A stretch of DNA of 64,000 nt, from the NCBI GenBank assembly GCA_035516155.1, contig DATJAP010000035.1:62001-126000 (forward strand). Reading direction: 5' to 3'. Each line of letters starts with the position of its first letter. Position 1 is the stretch's first letter. A program made the translations under genes and the position numbers. The stretch is from JAJYKN01 sp035516155. Its GTDB lineage: Bacteria; Nitrospirota; UBA9217. Below the pieces are notes generated by a model, which was not told the origin of the DNA, ran no database searches, and saw only the letters and a program-made list of their open reading frames with translations. Shown in pieces: positions 8,846 to 17,573 of this stretch.

Positions 8846-8880
8846 AAAAAGGCCGCTCTCTGCGCACCGAATCACGGCTT
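8846..8880 (-). terminator. Possible rho-independent terminator of the diguanylate cyclase gene
   Basis: Read on the minus strand, AAGCCG and CGGCCTT can pair with one bulge around an 18-base loop, followed by TTTTT. It sits in the 47-bp gap between two converging genes, directly after the stop of the GGDEF gene. The stem is short, so this is tentative. Confidence 0.4.
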
Positions 8881-8891
8881 CCCTTTGAAGA

Positions 8892-10034
8892 TCAACTCGC
8901 TCCCGTCTCGCCATCACGCTTCATGCCCGGCATGCTGAATGACGAGCTGAAGCAGGTCACCTTGTTTTTTCCCACGGCTTTCGATCGGTAGAGCGCAACG
9001 TCGGCTTCATGGATCAGTTCCGATGTGGTCTTCATGCCGCTTTCTTTCATCGTAGCGATGCCGAGGCTGACAGTCACTTTTTCATAGGGATGAGCCACCT
9101 TTAGAGTGAAGGGATAATCCTCAACGGATTTCCGGACACGCTCGGCGACAGCAATCGCTTCATCAATATTGGTTTCTGCCAGGAGAATGGAAAACTCCTC
9201 TCCACCGTAACGAAAGCAGGTATCGGTGCTGCCGGTTCTGCACGCCGCTTTTAGCAACGGCCCTATCTGGGCAATTAGCCTGCTCCCTTCAAGGTGGCCG
9301 TAGCGGTCATTGACCCGCTTAAAGTCGTCAATATCGATCATGATAAAGGAGAACTCCCTGCCGGTGCGCAGCTTTCTGCGGATCTCCTCTTCAATCTTTT
9401 CGATGAGCACACGGTAATTGAGGAGTCCCGTCAGTTCGTCAATACGGGAAAGTTCCAGCGTCTTTTTGAACAACTCGGCTTTTTCCAGACCCGCGGAGAT
9501 CAGGTGGGACAGCGTCCGGAGGAGATCAAAATCCTCGACCCGGAACGCGGAGGTCTTGCCGTGACTGAACCCCATCACGCCGACGATGCGGTTTTCATTC
9601 TTGAGCGGGATCCCGATATAGCTGCCCTGTTCCTTGCGCTCGTCGGGGTGGTGAAGAAAGCTTTCGAACAACGCAGTGTCATCAAGGAAAATCGGCTCGC
9701 CGCCCGCAGCGATCGCTCCGGGCGCTCCGTTGTCGAAAAATATGGCCTCCGCCATACGCGACTGCAGAAGAGGATTGTGAAGATAGAGCGGTTCCAGACC
9801 GGTCAGATCTTTTCTAACCATATAGACGGATGCATCCTCAAAATTGACCGTCTTTCCAATCGTGGTGATAATTTTCTGGATCAGTTCGGTGGGTTCCAGT
9901 TCCGAAGCAATGATCCTTCCAACTTCATAGAAGAGATGAGTTTCGGTGAGTTTGCGATAGAAAAGAGTTTTAAAGTCCCGATCGTGAACAGCCTTGCCGC
10001 TTTTTTTTCTCGTTGGCCTTATCGATTTAGGCAT
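8892..10034 (-). CDS. GAF-GGDEF diguanylate cyclase
   Basis: A 380-residue cytoplasmic protein predicted to make cyclic di-GMP. A GAF-like sensor domain spans about residues 30-185. It is followed by a GGDEF domain beginning SRIDELTGLLNYRVL, with the substrate-site motif RYGGEEFSILLAET near residue 282, so the catalytic GGEEF is intact. The inhibitory RxxD site normally five residues before GG(D/E)EF is missing (GSTD instead), suggesting no product inhibition at that site. No transmembrane segment or receiver domain is present; the GAF ligand is unknown. The gene stands alone between the small cysteine protein and the IS607 remnant. Confidence 0.92.
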   Translation of the reverse strand: MPKSIRPTRKKSGKAVHDRDFKTLFYRKLTETHLFYEVGRIIASELEPTELIQKIITTIGKTVNFEDASVYMVRKDLTGLEPLYLHNPLLQSRMAEAIFFDNGAPGAIAAGGEPIFLDDTALFESFLHHPDERKEQGSYIGIPLKNENRIVGVMGFSHGKTSAFRVEDFDLLRTLSHLISAGLEKAELFKKTLELSRIDELTGLLNYRVLIEKIEEEIRRKLRTGREFSFIMIDIDDFKRVNDRYGHLEGSRLIAQIGPLLKAACRTGSTDTCFRYGGEEFSILLAETNIDEAIAVAERVRKSVEDYPFTLKVAHPYEKVTVSLGIATMKESGMKTTSELIHEADVALYRSKAVGKNKVTCFSSSFSMPGMKRDGETGAS

Positions 10035-10281
10035 ACCACACCCGCCGAGGATATTTGTGTTACCTATCTCGTTTCAACTATATCACATATTTCTTTTTTA
10101 AACCACGAATATTATTCACTTTGTCTGTATTGCAGAGGTCGATGCCGAACCCCCGGCCGCCGCGCAATGCGATCCCTGAGAAGCGAACGCTTTATGCGGC
10201 CATTCACATGGCCCCACTCCTCGGGGATAGGGTAAAGCATGTGTTTCTGCTTACGGGAAGAGAACTCCATTAACAAAGTAG

Positions 10282-10320
10282 GGGCGGTGAAAGAGAGAAC
10301 ATCCGTTTCACCGCCCTTTT
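10282..10320 (+). terminator. Strong plus-strand terminator-like hairpin
   Basis: GGGCGGTGAAA (10282-10292) and TTTCACCGCCC (10306-10316) form a perfect 11-bp stem with a 13-base loop, followed by TTTTG. There is no convincing plus-strand gene just upstream, so it may be a relic of the mobile element whose remnant begins 14 bp further on, or may end an unrecognised short transcript. Confidence 0.6.
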
Positions 10321-10333
10321 GTTTGTTTCTTTA

Positions 10334-10882
10334 CTACTTGCCATCTTCCATTGCCTCTATTGCTTTCTTCGCTTTATTCGCCGCGGACCTGGGTCCGTAC
10401 AGCCTGGCGCAGAAAGACGTCAGTACTTCTCTCCTGTCTTCTACCAGGTCATCCTTGGGCTCTGACTGGTCTACAATCACAAGCTGTCTGCCCTGAGCCC
10501 GAAGAGCTGATCCGACATACTCTGACCCAAAACGCATAAGTCTCTCTCTGCTCAACAACAATAACAGAAACACCAGAAACGGGGAGAAGCTTCCCAAGCT
10601 TTGGCCTCTGCCCGTTCAGTCTGGAAGCAATCTCGGTGACCGTTTTAGATACCGACCACCCGTTCGCCCCCGCAAACGCCGATAACCGCCCGCGTTGCGC
10701 TTCAAGATCCTTCTTCTGATCATTACTCGATACCCGCGCATAAAGAGCAACTGAACCGGGGACAGTCTTCTGCTCCTTGACAATAAGTGCCCCGGTTGGC
10801 ATCTGCTCTACCTCGACAGGCAGTTTACCTGCCTTTCACCTTGATAAGTTATCCCTTGCTGTTTCGCCCACACACTTAGCTT
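10334..10882 (-). pseudogene. Decayed IS607-type serine recombinase (TnpA)
   Basis: Pieces of one IS607-family transposase lie in order on the minus strand. First comes an N-terminal MerR-like helix-turn-helix remnant (KLSVWAKQQGITY, 10844-10882). After a small deletion, KAGKLPVEVEQMPTG runs into the resolvase catalytic domain with VALYARVSSNDQ (catalytic serine) and IASRLNGQRPKLGKLL. In a different frame, ERLMRFGSEYVGSALRAQ and DDLVEDRREVLTSFCARLYG complete the domain. The second frame break falls in an AG-dinucleotide run at about 10541-10550, where two missing bases would restore the frame. There is also an in-frame stop just before the N-terminal remnant. No TnpB partner is present. Confidence 0.85.
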
Positions 10883-10954
10883 GCTCTAAATGATATATCA
10901 TAAAATATAGCATTATACAAGAAATACGTGAGCAGTTAGTAACCCGAGCCGATG

Positions 10955-13555
10955 TTACCGGGCTTCGACGATCTGGCCGATGGGCCGGAACGTCAGATGC
11001 CGATCGACTCGGTCGACCATGACCCGGGAGCCTTCCTTTACCTCGCCGGCAAGGATTTTCCCGGCAAGCGGGTTCAGCACATCCCGCTGGATGACCCGCT
11101 TCAGCGGCCGTGCGCCGTAGACAAGATCGAAACCCTCCTCCGCAAGCAGCTCTTTCGCGCCATCCGTCAACTCGATTTCAATCTTCCTGTCGGACAGCCG
11201 CTTCTGCACGAGGCCGACCTGGATGTCAATGATCCGTTTGAGGTCCTCGGCATCGAGCGGATGGAAAATGATCGTGTCGTCGACGCGGTTCAAAAACTCC
11301 GGCCGGAAGTGCTGACGCATGCTTTCAGTCACCCTCCGCCGCATCTCCTCTTCATCATTCTGAAGGTCCTGAATGAACTGGCTTCCGATATTCGACGTCA
11401 TGATGACCACGGTATTTTTGAAATCCACGGTCCGTCCCTGGCCGTCGGTCAGTCTGCCATCATCAAGCAGCTGGAGCAGCACGTTGAACACTTCGGGGTG
11501 GGCTTTCTCGATCTCGTCGAGGAGAATCACCGAATAGGGCCGCCTCCGCACTGCCTCGGTGAGCTGACCGCCCTCCTCATACCCGACGTAGCCCGGCGGC
11601 GCGCCGATGAGCCTTGACACAGTGTGGCGTTCCTGGTACTCCGACATGTCTATGCGGATCATGGCCTGCTCATCATCGAAAAGGAACTCAGCAAGAGCCC
11701 GGGCAAGCTCCGTCTTGCCGACGCCCGTGGGCCCCATGAAGATAAAACTGCCGATCGGCCGGTTCGGGTCCTGGATGCCTGCCCGCGCCCTGCGCACGGC
11801 ATCGGAAATCGCAGTGATGGCCTCATCCTGGCCCACGACGCGCATCCTGAGTCGGTCTTCCATATGCAGCAGCTTCTGCATCTCGCCCTCCAGCATCCTG
11901 TTCACGGGTATTCCGGTCCATTTGGACACGATCTCGGCAACGTCCTCTTCGTCAACTTCTTCCTTCAATATCTTCGACTGGGACTGCACCGAACGAAGGA
12001 GGGCCGACTCAGCATCAAGCTGCTTTTGCAGTTCGAGAAGCCTGCCGTAGCGAAGCTCTGCGGCCCGTCCCAGATTCCCTTCGCGCTCGGCCTTGTCGGC
12101 GTCGATCCTAGCCTGCTCGATCTGTTCCTTGATGGCTCTGATCTTCTGGATGCCCTCCTTCTCGGACTGCCATTGGGTGCGCAGACCACCCCTCTTTTCC
12201 GAAAGATCGGCGATCTCTTTTTCAATCCTGGCGAGACGCTCGCGCGACGAAGGGTCCTGTTCCTTTTTCACCGCCTCTCGCTCGATCTCGAGCTGCCTTA
12301 TTCGTCGTTCGACCTCATCCAGCTCCGTCGGCATGCTGTCAATCTCCATGCGCAGTCTCGACGCGGCTTCATCAATCAGGTCAATGGCCTTGTCCGGAAG
12401 GAAGCGGTCCGCAATGTAACGGTGAGAAAGAATCGCCGCGCTCACCAGCGCCGCGTCCTTGATTTTGACGCCGTGATGGACCTCGTAGCGTTCTTTAAGG
12501 CCGCGAAGAATCGATATGGTATCTTCTACGGACGGTTCTTGCACAAGCACTGGCTGGAACCTTCGCTCCAGGGCCGGATCCTTCTCCACGTGTTTATGAT
12601 ATTCATTCAGCGTCGTGGCGCCGACGCACCGGAGTTCGCCGCGCGCAAGCGCCGGCTTCAGCATGTTCGACGCGTCCATTGCGCCTTCGGCCGCACCTGC
12701 GCCGACGACCGTATGAAGTTCGTCAATGAACAGGATCACCTCGCCGCTCGCTTCCGTTACTTCTTTCAGCACTGCCTTCAGCCGGTCCTCGAACTCACCC
12801 CGGTATTTGGCGCCGGCTATGAGCGCGCCCATATCGAGTGCAATGACCCGTTTATTCTTGAGTCCCTCGGGAACATCTCCGCTCACGATGCGCTGCGCAA
12901 GCCCTTCGGCTATCGCGGTCTTGCCAACGCCCGGCTCGCCGATGAGCACGGGGTTATTTTTGGTGCGTCGTGACAAGACCTGTACGACGCGTCTGATTTC
13001 CTCGTCCCTTCCGATCACTGGGTCCAGCTTCCCCTTGCGGGCCATTTCAGTCAGGTCCCTGCCGTACTTCGTCAGGGCTTGATACTTATCCTCGGGGTTC
13101 TGGTCCGTCACGCGCTGGGAACCTCGAATATCAACAAGGACCGTGAATATCCCATCCCGTGTAACGCCATGACGGGACAGGATATCCCGCGCTTCGCCGT
13201 CTCCGTCCGCGGCGGCAATGAGAAGATGCTCAGTGCTGACGTACTCATCTTTCAAACGCTCAGCTTCCTGCTCCGCCCGTTCGAAAAGCTTGCCGAGCCT
13301 CGGGGAAAGATACGTTTGCACAAGCCCCTCGACTTTCGGCAGCCGACCCAGACTCTGCTCGAGGTCGGTTATGATTCCACCGGGGTCGGCGCCGAGTTTT
13401 TTTATCACAGGCATCACAACGCCGTCCGTCTGCTCCAGTAATGCGAGCAGGAGATGCTCCACTTCAATGTACTGATGATGACGCTTTGCTGCCATGTCCT
13501 GGGCAGCCTGCACCGCCTCCGATGCCTTCAGGGTAAGTTTGTCGAACCGTGCCAT
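10955..13555 (-). CDS. clpB: ATP-dependent disaggregase ClpB
   Basis: A Hsp100 chaperone that, with DnaK/DnaJ, pulls proteins out of heat-induced aggregates. The 866-residue length and domain order match ClpB: N domain (about 1-145), AAA1 with Walker A GEPGVGKTAIAEGLAQ, the long coiled-coil middle domain (about 405-525) that separates ClpB from ClpA/ClpC, and AAA2 with GPTGVGKTELARAL and the sensor motifs. Start MARFDKLTLKASEA is chosen over one six codons upstream because GGGAGG lies at the right distance. It is the last gene of dnaJ-hspR-clpB, 77 bp after hspR, so heat-shock control through HspR is expected. Confidence 0.97.
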   Translation of the reverse strand: MARFDKLTLKASEAVQAAQDMAAKRHHQYIEVEHLLLALLEQTDGVVMPVIKKLGADPGGIITDLEQSLGRLPKVEGLVQTYLSPRLGKLFERAEQEAERLKDEYVSTEHLLIAAADGDGEARDILSRHGVTRDGIFTVLVDIRGSQRVTDQNPEDKYQALTKYGRDLTEMARKGKLDPVIGRDEEIRRVVQVLSRRTKNNPVLIGEPGVGKTAIAEGLAQRIVSGDVPEGLKNKRVIALDMGALIAGAKYRGEFEDRLKAVLKEVTEASGEVILFIDELHTVVGAGAAEGAMDASNMLKPALARGELRCVGATTLNEYHKHVEKDPALERRFQPVLVQEPSVEDTISILRGLKERYEVHHGVKIKDAALVSAAILSHRYIADRFLPDKAIDLIDEAASRLRMEIDSMPTELDEVERRIRQLEIEREAVKKEQDPSSRERLARIEKEIADLSEKRGGLRTQWQSEKEGIQKIRAIKEQIEQARIDADKAEREGNLGRAAELRYGRLLELQKQLDAESALLRSVQSQSKILKEEVDEEDVAEIVSKWTGIPVNRMLEGEMQKLLHMEDRLRMRVVGQDEAITAISDAVRRARAGIQDPNRPIGSFIFMGPTGVGKTELARALAEFLFDDEQAMIRIDMSEYQERHTVSRLIGAPPGYVGYEEGGQLTEAVRRRPYSVILLDEIEKAHPEVFNVLLQLLDDGRLTDGQGRTVDFKNTVVIMTSNIGSQFIQDLQNDEEEMRRRVTESMRQHFRPEFLNRVDDTIIFHPLDAEDLKRIIDIQVGLVQKRLSDRKIEIELTDGAKELLAEEGFDLVYGARPLKRVIQRDVLNPLAGKILAGEVKEGSRVMVDRVDRHLTFRPIGQIVEAR

Positions 13556-13632
13556 GATAACCTCCCGTTGCATGGTGCATGAGACATGAGGGGTTTTGCA
13601 TCATCAATTCTGTCTCCTGCATCTCTCCTCCG

Positions 13633-14010
13633 TTATTCCCCCCTCGTGATCCGGATCCTTCTCACGGGCACGAGGGCGTTTCTCATCTCTTCCCTGCGCC
13701 TGATCTCCCGTTCCAGTTCATCACGGAGCTGTTGAATGGTTTCATTCATTTCATGCTGCATCTGCTCCATTTTTTCGCGCATCGAGAGGATGACCTCTAC
13801 GCCGGCGAGATTGACGCCGAGTTCCCTCGTAAGCCGCAGAATCATTTCAAGCTTCTCGACGTCTTCTTCCGAATAGAGTCGCGTGTTTCCGACGCTCCGC
13901 TTTGGTTTGATGAATCCTTCACGCTCATAAAGCCTGAGTGTTTGCGGATGGATTCCGAGCATTTCAGAAACGACACTGATCATGAAAAGTCTGTGTTCGC
14001 GTGCTGTCAT
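13633..14010 (-). CDS. hspR: MerR-family heat-shock repressor HspR
   Basis: A 125-residue regulator: an N-terminal MerR winged helix (MISVVSEMLGIHPQTLRLYEREG, shown here in part; then RSVGNTRLYSEEDVEKLE) and a C-terminal coiled coil (about residues 70-110). The HPQTLRxYER core is characteristic of HspR, the repressor that binds HAIR inverted repeats with DnaK as co-repressor in Actinobacteria and some other bacteria. Position between dnaJ and clpB supports the assignment. A HAIR-like site overlaps the promoter ahead of dnaJ, consistent with autoregulation. No effector cysteines like those of metal-sensing MerR proteins are seen. Confidence 0.9.
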   Translation of the reverse strand: MTAREHRLFMISVVSEMLGIHPQTLRLYEREGFIKPKRSVGNTRLYSEEDVEKLEMILRLTRELGVNLAGVEVILSMREKMEQMQHEMNETIQQLRDELEREIRRREEMRNALVPVRRIRITRGE

Positions 14011-14103
14011 GTTGAGACCTCGATGAACATGAAACAGGCTTCGTAATGCCCGTTACAATGGAAACCGGGACGTATTGTGGATCATGAACCTTGCGTCCTT
14101 CCT

Positions 14104-15234
14104 TTATCTTTTACTGAATCCCCTGAATGTTACGCCGCGTCGAGGATTAAATGGACTCAGCCGGTCGAGTTCCCGCAACAACTCTTTCCCCCGTTCGGGA
14201 AGATTGATCGGCGTTACGACTTTGATCGTCACATAGTGGTCGCCTACACCGCCGCCGCCGAAATGGGGCACCCCTTTGCCTTTAAGTTTGAGTTGCTGTC
14301 CTGTTTGCACGCCTTCCGGCAGAGAAAGCGACACCATGCCGTCAACGGTAGCAATCTCGATTTTTTCACCCAGTGCAGCTTCTTTTACGCTAACATTGGC
14401 TTCTGAATAGAGATTGTCGCCTTTTCGCTCAAAGTAAGGATGGGGCCTCACTTTTGTTATGATGTATACATCGCCAGGTGGCCCGCCTCTTTCTCCGGGT
14501 CCCCCCAGCCCCGCCATACGCACCTTGGAACCGTTATCCACTCCCGGCGGAATTTTTACGTTAAGGCGTTCCGACTTTTCAACAACACCACTGCCACGGC
14601 AATTGCTGCAGGGATTCGGGTTGATCATACCGGTTCCATGACAGGTCGGGCAAGGCTGCGCGATCTGCATGAAACCCCTGCCTTGTGTAACGCTGCCGGA
14701 TCCCCCGCACGTCGAACAGGTGCGTAGCGAAGTTCCCGGCTCAGCCCCTGAGCCATTACAATGGGAACAAGTCACTTGACGTTTCAGATCGACTTGCATC
14801 GTCTTGCCAAAAATTGCATCCTCCAGATCCACCTCGACAGTATAGGTGATGTCCTCACCTTTCTCCGGACCTTGCGGCCGGACGCGGCCTCCGAACATGT
14901 TGCTGAAAATATCCTCAAATCCATGCATGCTGGAATAACCGGCATTGCGGGCAAAACCCTCAAATCCCTGTCCCGGACCTGTCCCTTGACCAAATGTCTG
15001 ATCGAAAGCAGCGTGACCGAACTGGTCATACTGCTGCCGCTTCTTGGTATCAGAAAGAATCTCGTAGGCCTCATTTATTTCCTTGAATTTTTGTTCCGAG
15101 GTCTTATCTCCGGGATTGACATCAGGGTGAAACTTTCTCGCAAGCTTTCTGAAAGCTTTTTTGATATCAGTCTCCGATGCGTTCTTGCTTACCCCAAGAA
15201 CATCGTAATAATCTCTTTTTGTCGTGGCACTCAT
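14104..15234 (-). CDS. dnaJ: Chaperone protein DnaJ
   Basis: A 376-residue type I J-protein: J domain (about 6-72) with HPD in KFHPDVNPG, a glycine/phenylalanine-rich linker (about 75-125), a zinc-finger domain with four CxxCxGxG repeats (CSHCNGSG, CSTCGGSG, CPTCHGTG, CSNCRGSG), and the C-terminal substrate-binding domain. It stimulates DnaK ATPase. The ATG at 15234 is preferred to a TTG four codons upstream because GAGGAA gives correct spacing to it. dnaK and grpE, its usual partners, are not in this window. It is the first gene of a heat-shock operon with hspR and clpB. Confidence 0.96.
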   Translation of the reverse strand: MSATTKRDYYDVLGVSKNASETDIKKAFRKLARKFHPDVNPGDKTSEQKFKEINEAYEILSDTKKRQQYDQFGHAAFDQTFGQGTGPGQGFEGFARNAGYSSMHGFEDIFSNMFGGRVRPQGPEKGEDITYTVEVDLEDAIFGKTMQVDLKRQVTCSHCNGSGAEPGTSLRTCSTCGGSGSVTQGRGFMQIAQPCPTCHGTGMINPNPCSNCRGSGVVEKSERLNVKIPPGVDNGSKVRMAGLGGPGERGGPPGDVYIITKVRPHPYFERKGDNLYSEANVSVKEAALGEKIEIATVDGMVSLSLPEGVQTGQQLKLKGKGVPHFGGGGVGDHYVTIKVVTPINLPERGKELLRELDRLSPFNPRRGVTFRGFSKR

Positions 15235-15249
15235 ACATTTCCTCAAATA

Positions 15250-15292
15250 TTATAATAGAACTATTATAAAATATGAGTGTTATATTGTCAAG
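15250..15292 (-). promoter_or_regulatory. Consensus promoter and HspR-type operator of dnaJ-hspR-clpB
   Basis: On the minus strand, TTGACA (15286-15291), a 17-bp spacer and TATAAT (15263-15268) make a perfect sigma-70-type promoter 28 bp upstream of the dnaJ start. Overlapping the -35 is CTTGACA-N7-ACTCATA (15272-15292), matching the HAIR consensus CTTGAGT-N7-ACTCAAG in five of seven bases in each half with the exact spacer. A separate perfect palindrome of 20 bp, TTATAATAG-AA-CTATTATAA on the plus strand (15250-15269), covers the -10 and the expected start of transcription. Confidence 0.75.
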
Positions 15293-15302
15293 TTATAGGT
15301 CA

Positions 15303-15332
15303 ATAAAAAAATGGCGTGAGATAAAGCCATTT
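15303..15332 (-). terminator. Rho-independent terminator of the HEAT-like gene
   Basis: Read on the minus strand, AAATGGC and GCCATTT form a 7-bp stem with a 10-base loop, followed at once by a run of seven T. It lies about 205 bp after the stop of the gene at 15539 and just upstream of the dnaJ promoter, so it insulates the heat-shock operon. The segment between stop and terminator is AT-rich and holds no gene. Confidence 0.7.
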
Positions 15333-15538
15333 AATTTCAAATGAATACTTTAGTTTGCTTTAGAGTAAATTATTTAAACAAAACTATTTCTCAATTCCTC
15401 CGTTATTGATCAATTTATCCCATTAATTTATCAGATAAAAACTATTTTTTCAGAGAAATGATACCTGTATCCCACATAATGCAGAAATTTCGGGAAATTT
15501 TTTAGTATATATACCACTTGCAACATATTTTAAGGGTT

Positions 15539-16225
15539 TTAATAACATTCATACGCTTTATGGGCTAATTCACCAACTTCGACTTCTAAAAATCCTCCAT
15601 CTTTGTAAATCCATGCCCTTGCTCGATCCGAAAGGAGATTTCTAATATGAGCCAATAATCCTTCCCGGCGATTCGGATAGATCCCCTCCTTAAGCAGCAT
15701 TGACAATTCAAGTGAATAAATTCTAGCCAATGGGTCGTTTTCTGCTAAACCGCTTATGACCAATTCCTGAAAAGGAAGGACAGCCTCGGGTTGGATCTGG
15801 GCGATCCTCTTGAGAGCATAGAGAACGCCAGGCCTGAAGACCCTCTCTTCGATCATATACGTTTCTGCGATAAGGGGTACCACATCGGCCATTTTTTTCG
15901 GATCAGCACTCACAATTTCTCCGAGCATTTCGGGGGCGGACCAGCCGATGCCCCCCGATTCGTCGGACAAAGACCACAGGAGTTTCCGGACGGTCTCGCG
16001 CAGGAACTCATAATTGTTTTTCATATAGAGAGTTGCCACGTGTCCAATGGCGCTGATCGCCCGCCACCCCGTGAGAGTTTCTTTGTCATAGGCAAGGCGC
16101 ACGAGAACACTGAGCAGCTTTCTGTTCTGGCGCGCGAGTGTCATGATCGTCTCCATATCGTTGACTTCGAGAGCGGCGACAGCGGCCTTTTTCATATCGG
16201 CTTGACTTAATAATTTGTCATTCAT
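15539..16225 (-). CDS. HEAT-like helical repeat protein of unknown function
   Basis: A 228-residue soluble protein made of alpha-helical pairs resembling HEAT repeats (for example LVRLAYDKETLTGWRAISAI and VLYALKRIAQIQPEAVLPF). A conserved-looking segment, DESGGIGWSAPEMLGEIV, sits near residue 90. I associate this segment with a DVU0298-like family of anaerobic delta-group bacteria, from memory and unverified. No catalytic motif, signal peptide or membrane segment is seen. Such proteins usually act as binding scaffolds; the partner is unknown. It is transcribed alone, ending at the terminator at about 15303. Confidence 0.75.
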   Translation of the reverse strand: MNDKLLSQADMKKAAVAALEVNDMETIMTLARQNRKLLSVLVRLAYDKETLTGWRAISAIGHVATLYMKNNYEFLRETVRKLLWSLSDESGGIGWSAPEMLGEIVSADPKKMADVVPLIAETYMIEERVFRPGVLYALKRIAQIQPEAVLPFQELVISGLAENDPLARIYSLELSMLLKEGIYPNRREGLLAHIRNLLSDRARAWIYKDGGFLEVEVGELAHKAYECY

Positions 16226-16371
16226 GTTTTAAGCACCAAACGCTTTTTTTATGTCCCTGCTCGAATGCACGAGAGGGAACAGGTAAGACAGTTCTCTGCT
16301 GTTTCGGTTTATTATATCACTGTCCGCGCGTCATTCCACAGGAGCACAGACTATTGCTCTATCGACTGATT

Positions 16372-16950
16372 TTATACGATTGCGTCAAGGATAATAAAGA
16401 GGATATTTTCGCAGACAAGAACAGATATAGATAGGACAAAAAATATTTTAGATAGCTTGGCGGGGGAAACGTTGATAACCGAGAAAAGTCCGAACGTTCC
16501 AACGAACCACAGGAACGACACCCACATGAGGTTCCAGGGCGCGACCCAGAGAATCAGTGCAGATATAAAAGCACCGTATGCAAGGTACGGCATCCATACG
16601 CTGAGAAACATTTTTTTCCCCCCGCCTGACGACCGGCGGGCCCGGAGCGAGGTAATGAGAAATACCTGCCACCAGGATCCGAGAAAGAAAAACATGACGC
16701 CATACCGGTCGATGCGGTGAAGAAGCTGAACAAGTTGCGTTAAATAATGATTCTCGAGACTGATGATCGTAAAGAAGAACAATGCGGGTATCAGACCGAC
16801 AAATACATATCCCAAGGCATCCATGAGAACGGACAAGGCGCATTCTTTCTTCGATTTATTACGTTCGCACTTGGCGGTAAGAAACAGTTCCACACCCGCT
16901 GCAAACGGGACGACGAGATATGCAAATTGCTGATACCGGTAGCCTTCCAT
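16372..16950 (-). CDS. Polytopic membrane protein of unknown function
   Basis: A 192-residue hydrophobic protein with about five predicted membrane segments (near residues 6-24, 42-62, 82-100, 112-132 and 140-186, the last possibly two). The start MEGYRYQQF is chosen because GGGAGG lies upstream; a TTG six codons earlier would include that signal. It has two positively charged loops (CERNKSKKE and RARRSSGGGKK) that suggest the cytoplasmic side. I recognise no family. Neighbours are a HEAT-like gene downstream and the SOS cluster upstream, neither hinting at a role. Confidence 0.7.
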   Translation of the reverse strand: MEGYRYQQFAYLVVPFAAGVELFLTAKCERNKSKKECALSVLMDALGYVFVGLIPALFFFTIISLENHYLTQLVQLLHRIDRYGVMFFFLGSWWQVFLITSLRARRSSGGGKKMFLSVWMPYLAYGAFISALILWVAPWNLMWVSFLWFVGTFGLFSVINVSPAKLSKIFFVLSISVLVCENILFIILDAIV

Positions 16951-17337
16951 GGCGAATTCCTCCCTCAAGCATTAAGAAACACACATCGGTTCATTTTGGC
17001 TCTTCCGGAATACTAATAGGTCGTGCCCCTCTTGTCAATGAAAAATCGTAAGAAAATTAGCATGTTATGGAAAGTTACGATTTGCAGATTAAGTAATGCT
17101 ACAATTTTACTTTACAATACGGATAGGGGAAAAACGCTTTCGAAATATGAGGGGGATGACCTCAGGTCGAGAACAACGGCTATGTTCGCGCCACAAGCCG
17201 ATTGCATAAAAACTTTTTTCATCAGGCCGAGCAACGCGGGGGACCGACAACCATCGCGAACAGCCGAATGCATCGTTGCGCTCAGAACTACGAAGGGCTC
17301 GAGAGCGGCATTCCGCCGGCATGCGCCTCTCCCTGTG
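16951..17337. other. Gene-free intergenic stretch
   Basis: 387 bp between the membrane protein and the small cytochrome, with no gene I can support. The left half (about 17040-17115) is AT-rich and should hold the membrane protein's promoter. Short open frames on both strands have no protein-like features. Confidence 0.4.
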
Positions 17338-17562
17338 TTACTTGTACCGGTGACAGATGAGACATTGCTCCTTGGGTGGATGATTCGCCTTTAACGGGGC
17401 TTTTTTCCCCGGTCCGTGACATTCCGCGCAGCCTGCATTGCCTGCGATATTCTGGTGCAGTGCATCGGCCGGAATCAGTGGGGCTCTTTGCCGTGACGAA
17501 ATAAAATAAAGAACGGCAACGATGGTAAAGATAAGAAGAATGGGCACCAGGTTTTTCTTCAT
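17338..17562 (-). CDS. Small membrane-anchored diheme c-type cytochrome
   Basis: A 74-residue protein with an N-terminal membrane anchor or uncleaved signal (about residues 5-22, LVPILLIFTIVAVLYFI). It has a short exported domain with two heme-binding motifs, CAECH and CLICH, about 24 residues apart. Histidines elsewhere (LHQN, ANHPP) could be distal heme ligands. The size suggests an electron-transfer shuttle on the outer face of the inner membrane. It begins only 11 bp after the lexA stop on the same strand, so it may be cotranscribed with the SOS repressor, which is unusual. The redox partner is not identifiable here. Confidence 0.85.
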   Translation of the reverse strand: MKKNLVPILLIFTIVAVLYFISSRQRAPLIPADALHQNIAGNAGCAECHGPGKKAPLKANHPPKEQCLICHRYK

Positions 17563-17573
17563 GAAATTGCTCC

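Noticed and set aside
10055..10273. 72-codon plus-strand frame ahead of the terminator-like hairpin
   Set aside because: Considered as the gene served by the hairpin at 10282, but it lacks a start signal and its composition is not protein-like.
11624..12973. 449-codon plus-strand open frame opposite clpB
   Set aside because: It lies wholly inside clpB on the other strand, has no ribosome-binding site or domain, and its length follows from clpB codon bias.
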